Shown: piece after piece, positions 60,325-64,000 of the stretch
Numbering within the stretch: position 1 is the stretch's first letter
How the letters are laid out: each line of letters begins with the position of its first letter
Assembly (NCBI GenBank): GCA_936928855.1
Contig: CAKZHZ010000046.1
Location: 1-64,000, forward strand
Source: an uncultured Polycyclovorans sp.
GTDB lineage: Bacteria; Pseudomonadota; Gammaproteobacteria; Nevskiales; Nevskiaceae
DNA length: 64,000 nt
Reading direction: 5' to 3'
Translations under genes and position numbers: made by a program
Notes under the pieces: model-generated
Databases searched by the model: none
What the model saw: only the letters and a program-made list of their open reading frames with translations
Told to the model about the DNA's origin: nothing

Positions 60325-60351
60325 GCAAGAACGCGTCTGCACGGCCGAAAC
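60325..60351 (+). promoter_or_regulatory. Weak sigma-28-like promoter before flagellin
   Basis: GCAA (60325-60328), a 15-base spacer and GCCGAAAC (60344-60351) partly match the TAAA-N15-GCCGATAA flagellar consensus. The -35 half matches poorly, so this is only a candidate. It lies about 78 bases before the fliC start within a 204-base gene-free interval. Confidence 0.3.
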
Positions 60352-60428
60352 AGGACTTGACCGCAGTCGAATCCGAGTGCGGCGGACCTTCACCCCCGGT
60401 GTTGCCGGGGACAACCCGGAGATTGACC

Positions 60429-61565
60429 ATGCAAGTCATCAACACCAATGTGATGTCCCTGAACTCACAGCGCAACCTGTCGAAGTCCAGCGAGACCCTT
60501 TCCACCTCCCTGCAGCGCCTGTCCTCGGGCCTGCGCATCAACAGCGCCAAGGACGATGCCGCCGGTCTGGCCATCTCCCAGCGCTTCAGCACGCAGATCC
60601 GCGGCATGGATCAGGCCGCGCGCAACGCCAACGATGCCATCAGCCTGACGCAGACCGCCGAAGGCGCCCTGGTGGAAGTCACCAACAACCTGCAGCGCGT
60701 TCGTGAACTGGCGGTGCAGTCCCGCAACGCCACCAACAGCGCCACTGACCGCGAAGCGCTGAATGCCGAAGCCCAGCAGCTGCTGTCCGAAATCAACCGT
60801 GTCGCCGAACAGACCAGCTTCAACGGCGTGAAACTGCTGGATGGCAGCTTCTCCAACCAGAGCTTCCAGGTCGGCGCGGATGTGGGCCAGACCATCGACG
60901 TCACCAGCATTGTCGACGCCACCACCGCCAACCTCGGCACCTATGGTCGTGCCTCGGTGACCTCGGCGGCGGCCACCGGCTTCGCCAACACCGTTGCGGC
61001 GGGCGGCGTCACCGTCAACGGTGTCGACATCGGTGCCATCGGCGCTGCCACCTCGGCCAGCGAACGTGCCGAGCAGATGATGACGGCGATCAACAAGGTG
61101 TCGGGTGAGTCCGGCGTCTACGCCATCAAGGACACCTCCAGCACCATCACCCTGGTGTCCACGACCGACGACATCGTCCTGGCCGGGACCCACGTTGCCT
61201 ACGCGGCGGATACCGGTCTCACCGCCGCCACCACCAACCGTGCCACCACCACCGGCATTTCGACGGTGGACATCTCCTCGGTGGCCGGTGCGGATACCGC
61301 GATCCAGGCCATGGATGCGGCGCTGTCGGAGGTCAACTCCGCACGTGCCGACCTGGGTGCCCTGCAGAACCGCTTCTCCTCGGTGGTCAGCAGCCTGCAG
61401 ACCACCAGCGAGAACCTGTCGGCTTCCCGCAGCCGCATCATGGACACCGACTTCGCCAAGGAAACCGCCAACCTGACCCGCGCGCAGATCCTGCAGCAGG
61501 CCGGTACGGCGATGCTGTCCCAGGCCAACTCGGCGCCGCAGGCCGTGTTGTCCCTGCTCCGCTAA
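60429..61565 (+). CDS. fliC: Flagellin
   Basis: A 378-residue flagellin. The N-terminal D0/D1 region has INTNVMSLNSQRNLSKSS, LQRLSSGLRINSAKDDAAGL and FNGVKLLDG; the C-terminal region has ALQNRFSSVVSSLQTTSENL, RIMDTDFAKETANLTR and QILQQAGTAMLSQAN, ending LSLLR. The variable centre (about 165-285) is short and Thr/Ala-rich, compatible with a compact filament surface and possible O-glycosylation, which is inferred only. ATG 60429 has GGAG seven bases upstream. First gene of fliC-flaG-fliD-fliS. Confidence 0.97.
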   Translation: MQVINTNVMSLNSQRNLSKSSETLSTSLQRLSSGLRINSAKDDAAGLAISQRFSTQIRGMDQAARNANDAISLTQTAEGALVEVTNNLQRVRELAVQSRNATNSATDREALNAEAQQLLSEINRVAEQTSFNGVKLLDGSFSNQSFQVGADVGQTIDVTSIVDATTANLGTYGRASVTSAAATGFANTVAAGGVTVNGVDIGAIGAATSASERAEQMMTAINKVSGESGVYAIKDTSSTITLVSTTDDIVLAGTHVAYAADTGLTAATTNRATTTGISTVDISSVAGADTAIQAMDAALSEVNSARADLGALQNRFSSVVSSLQTTSENLSASRSRIMDTDFAKETANLTRAQILQQAGTAMLSQANSAPQAVLSLLR

Positions 61566-61577
61566 GGGGAATAGGCC

Positions 61578-61601
61578 GGGGCGGCGGGTTGCCGCCGCCC
61601 C
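61578..61601 (+). other. Strong stem-loop between fliC and flaG
   Basis: A perfect 10-bp GC stem GGGGCGGCGG/CCGCCGCCCC with a GTTG loop starts 13 bases after the fliC stop. No T run follows. It may stabilise the flagellin mRNA 3' end or reduce readthrough, letting flagellin be made in excess over the cap and chaperones. Confidence 0.6.
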
Positions 61602-61622
61602 GACCGACCCGGGAGGCGTCAC

Positions 61623-61982
61623 ATGGACCCCATCCCCGAGCTGACACTCTGGCTCGATCATCTGTTTCCCCCGTCCGAGGGCGCACGCCCGCGGGCGGAT
61701 TCGGCGTTGCCCACGCCGGCCCCGGCGGCGATGCCTGCCGAGGCTGCGGCAGCCGATCCGGAGGCGGTCGCCACCGAGGCCCGTTGGGCGGTGCAGGCCG
61801 CCAACGACACCCTTCGCGAGCGGCAGATCGGCCTGCGCTTTGTGCAGGACGACGACATCGGCCGTCACGTCATGCAGCTGGTCGACGAGGCCACCGGCGA
61901 CGTGTTGCGGCAAATCCCCAGCGAGGAGGCGGTGCGCCTCGCGCGCGCGTTGACCGGCCTGCTGGTCAACGGCAAAGCCTAG
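61623..61982 (+). CDS. flaG: FlaG family protein
   Basis: A 119-residue protein. The Ala/Pro-rich N-terminal half is unlike neighbours, while the C-terminal half is the FlaG domain: LRFVQDDDIGRHVMQLVDEATGDVLRQIPSEE divided by short variable steps. FlaG influences filament length in polar flagellates by an unclear mechanism. GGGAGG precedes the ATG. The 141 bases after it, up to fliD, carry no gene that I can support. Confidence 0.9.
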   Translation: MDPIPELTLWLDHLFPPSEGARPRADSALPTPAPAAMPAEAAAADPEAVATEARWAVQAANDTLRERQIGLRFVQDDDIGRHVMQLVDEATGDVLRQIPSEEAVRLARALTGLLVNGKA

Positions 61983-62123
61983 GGCCTGTCAACACCATGG
62001 CGACCGGCGCGACAGAGATTGTTTTGGCGCAGCGCAAGGCAGAAGGAGCGCACTGCATCGCATCCCGACGGGCGCGGTCATCCGGGTGCGCAGTCACCGG
62101 TTCAGTGGACTAGGGAGCCTCTC

Positions 62124-63476
62124 ATGGCCTCATTCTCGATCAGTGGTATCGGCAGCGGTCTCGACATCAACAGCATCGTCAGCCAGCTGGTGGCTGCCGA
62201 ACGTGCCGGTGCCGACAGTCGCATCAGCCGTACCGCCAGTACCACCAACGCCCAGCTTTCCGCCATCGGCACCTTCCGTGCCGCCGCCGATGCCTTGCGT
62301 CGGCAGACCACCGCGCTCGAGGGGGGGCAGCTCACCGCCTGGAAGGCCAGCGTCGGTGAAGGGGCGCCCTTTAGCGCCACCGCCACGGGCAGCGGCGCCC
62401 AGTCCGGCAGCTACCGCGTGACGGTCGAACAACAGGCGCAGGCCCATGTGCTGCGCAGTGCCGGCATGGCCGGCGCCGATACCGAAGTGGGCGAAGGCGA
62501 TCTCGATATTCATGTCGGCGATACCGCCTTCACCGTCACCATCGGCAGCGGCGATCGCAGCCTTGCCGGTATTGCCGCCGCCATCAATGCCGCGCCCGAC
62601 AATGCCGGTGTCAACGCCCGCGTAGTGGTGGCCGACAGCGGCGCCCACCTCGTGCTCAGCAGCCGCAGTGCCGGCTCCGACAGCGCCCTGCGCATCGTCA
62701 GCAGCGGCGGCGATGGCGGGTTGACTGCGCTGGACTACGACCCGGGCAACAGCGTCGCCCTGGTCGAGACCCAGGCCGCCCAGGATGCCCGCATCGAAGT
62801 CGACGGACTGACCGTCACCCGGGGCAGCAACAGCATCGCCGACGTCATCCCCGGCGTGACCCTCAACATCAGCGGTGAAGCGCCCGGCGAGTCCTTCTCA
62901 CTCAACATCAACGCCGACGTCGACGCCACGCTGTCCAAGATCAACAGCCTGGTTGCCGCCTACAACGCCACCCTGGCCACCGCCCGCCAGGCCACGCGCT
63001 ACGACGCCGCGACGAAGACGGCCGGCGCCCTGCAAGGCGATGCCACGCTGCGCGGTGCCGCCTCCGCGCTGCGTGGCGCGGTCAGCGCGTCCGGGGGTGA
63101 AGGCGACACCCTGACCGACCTCGGGTTCAAGACCGCCACCGACGGCACCCTCACCGTGGACAGCGCAGCCTTGCGGGCGGCGCTTGCCGCCGATCCCGAA
63201 CAGGTGGCCCGCATGCTCACCGGCGAACAGGGGCTCACCGCCCGCATCGATACGGTGCTGGATGACTACCTGGGCAGCGACGGCCGCCTGCAGGTCAAGA
63301 CCGACAGCCTCAACGCCCGCCTCAAATTCGCCCAGCAGCAGCAGGACGACGTGAACCGCCGCATGGAGCTGATCCAGGCGCGCTATCAGGCCCAGTTCAC
63401 CGCCTTGGATACGTTGGTCGGCCAGATGAACTCGATGAGCAACTACCTGGCCTCGCAACTGGCCACGCTCGGTTAA
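62124..63476 (+). CDS. fliD: Flagellar filament cap protein
   Basis: A 450-residue FliD. The N-terminus has SFSISGIGSGLDINSIVSQL and an amphipathic helix; the middle carries tandem beta domains (RVTVEQQAQAHVL, then a second with AGEFVIN-like content), and the C-terminus has the coiled-coil region with VNRRMELIQARYQAQFTALD and MNSMSNYLASQLATL. The cap folds incoming flagellin at the tip. The start ATG 62124 has GGGAG seven bases upstream; the open frame upstream to 62019 is not supported. Confidence 0.96.
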   Translation: MASFSISGIGSGLDINSIVSQLVAAERAGADSRISRTASTTNAQLSAIGTFRAAADALRRQTTALEGGQLTAWKASVGEGAPFSATATGSGAQSGSYRVTVEQQAQAHVLRSAGMAGADTEVGEGDLDIHVGDTAFTVTIGSGDRSLAGIAAAINAAPDNAGVNARVVVADSGAHLVLSSRSAGSDSALRIVSSGGDGGLTALDYDPGNSVALVETQAAQDARIEVDGLTVTRGSNSIADVIPGVTLNISGEAPGESFSLNINADVDATLSKINSLVAAYNATLATARQATRYDAATKTAGALQGDATLRGAASALRGAVSASGGEGDTLTDLGFKTATDGTLTVDSAALRAALAADPEQVARMLTGEQGLTARIDTVLDDYLGSDGRLQVKTDSLNARLKFAQQQQDDVNRRMELIQARYQAQFTALDTLVGQMNSMSNYLASQLATLG

Positions 63477-63525
63477 GTTCCGCAGGGGTCAGCCGATATC
63501 GCGGCATGCCCGAAGGAGAACCCGC

Positions 63526-63924
63526 ATGTACGCCGCCGCATCCGTCGCCGCATTCCAGGGAGCCGGCCCGCTGGCCGGCATCGAACAGGCCAGTCCGCAT
63601 CAACAGATTGAACTGCTGCTGGGCGGGCTGCTGACGCGGCTGGCGCGGATCCGCGCGGCCATCCGCGCCAACCAGCTGCCGCAGCGCACCGAGGCGGCCA
63701 ATCGCGCGCTCGACATCCTGGCCTACCTGCGCACCATTCTCGACCCGACGGCCGACCCGCAACTGGTGGGTTCGCTGCGGGATCTCTACCGCTACTGCGA
63801 AGCCCGCCTGCTGGAAGCCTGTCAGGCCAACGACGAGGACGCCGTGGTGGAAGTGGTGAGCCTCATCACCGAAGTGAAATCCGCCTGGGACGCTATCGCG
63901 CCGCAGCGGGTGGCGGCGGCCTGA
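63526..63924 (+). CDS. fliS: Flagellar export chaperone FliS
   Basis: A 132-residue helical chaperone that binds the flagellin C-terminus in the cytoplasm. Blocks are ASPHQQIELLLGGLLTRLARI, TEAANRALDILAYLRTILD and LYRYCEARLLEACQANDEDAV. It differs from common FliS by TEAANRALDIL in place of K-x-x-x-I-N-K-A-x-x-I. AAGGAG lies eight bases upstream of the ATG. Confidence 0.93.
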   Translation: MYAAASVAAFQGAGPLAGIEQASPHQQIELLLGGLLTRLARIRAAIRANQLPQRTEAANRALDILAYLRTILDPTADPQLVGSLRDLYRYCEARLLEACQANDEDAVVEVVSLITEVKSAWDAIAPQRVAAA

Positions 63925-63925
63925 C

Positions 63926-64000
63926 ATGGAGGCCGCATCCGCCCTCATGAGCCTTCGCACCGCCGTTGCCGCGCTGGAAGCCGCCGCGGCCCGCGAAGAC
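63926..64000 (+). CDS. Partial CDS after fliS, probably a FliT-like flagellar chaperone
   Basis: An ATG one base after the fliS stop (TGACATG) opens 25 codons with no stop before the window ends. The visible residues (MEAASALMSLRTAVAALEAA) are Ala/Leu-rich and helical. Position after fliS suggests a FliT-type chaperone, but the sequence is too short to confirm. An in-frame ATG at 63947 is an alternative start. Confidence 0.55.
   Translation, partial: MEAASALMSLRTAVAALEAAAARED

Noticed and set aside
60465..61913. 482-codon open frame opposite fliC and flaG
   Set aside because: Gly/Arg-rich antisense of the flagellin repeats; no ribosome site or motifs.

Overview
The window is dense, GC-rich chromosomal DNA from a Gram-negative bacterium. 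A complete Mla lipid-transport operon, Fis, ZapE, YaeQ, a DUF1820 protein, an XerD-DsbC gene pair, an RND pump and a polar-type fliC-flaG-fliD-fliS cluster point to a gammaproteobacterium. The lineage (Nevskiales, Chromatiales or Xanthomonadales-like) is an inference from gene content, not from a marker tree. Most of the window is core genome. No prophage, integron, CRISPR array or transposase gene was seen, although two palindromic elements look like small non-autonomous repeats.

Layout. 1-6.3 kb: the 3' part of tRNA-Asp, a sodium/solute symporter, a TVP38-disulfide-oxidoreductase fusion, a 165-bp inverted-repeat element, pirin, DUF1820 and an MBL-fold hydrolase. 6.4-10.2 kb: purL. 10.2-15.8 kb (minus): dacA-lipB-mlaFEDCBA, joining cell-wall trimming, lipoylation and retrograde phospholipid transport. 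15.8-20.1 kb: a second palindromic element, zapE, an aldonolactone-oxidase-like flavoprotein, a PlsC-type acyltransferase and, divergently, xerD. 20.2-27.9 kb: dsbC, an AddA/AddB-like helicase-nuclease pair, fdxA and a NUDIX hydrolase. 28-33 kb: a diguanylate cyclase, a ferritin-like PF10118 protein with an AraC regulator and a small membrane protein, a PQQ-type sugar dehydrogenase and tRNA-Leu(CAA). 33.1-37.2 kb: queA, a DUF2298-like membrane protein and tgt, overlapping end to end.

37.4-44.6 kb is the most interesting stretch. An MHYT-GAF-(degenerate GGDEF)-EAL phosphodiesterase appears to start at an ATC codon. Downstream are yaeQ, a TM2 protein and a permease. Divergent from the permease is a PAS-GAF-GGDEF cyclase whose N-terminal membrane domain resembles the plant ethylene-receptor domain. 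Both sensors are of types proposed or known to use copper, so two opposing c-di-GMP enzymes with possible gas-sensing inputs lie within 8 kb.

44.6-49.5 kb: glutathione-dependent formaldehyde oxidation (frmA-fghA), two lipoproteins of unknown role and a split YeeE/YedE transporter with a promoter and an overlapping palindrome. 49.5-51.3 kb: fis-purH. 51.4-54.5 kb: a TetR regulator divergent from a Baeyer-Villiger-type monooxygenase and an SDR. 54.5-59.5 kb: an AcrR-like repressor divergent from an RND adaptor-pump pair. 59.5-64 kb: a YceI lipoprotein and the flagellin/cap/chaperone cluster, cut by the window end.

Many neighbours are translationally coupled by ATGA or TGATG overlaps. Start codons were moved inward wherever a ribosome-binding site or family length favoured it, and each such choice is stated.
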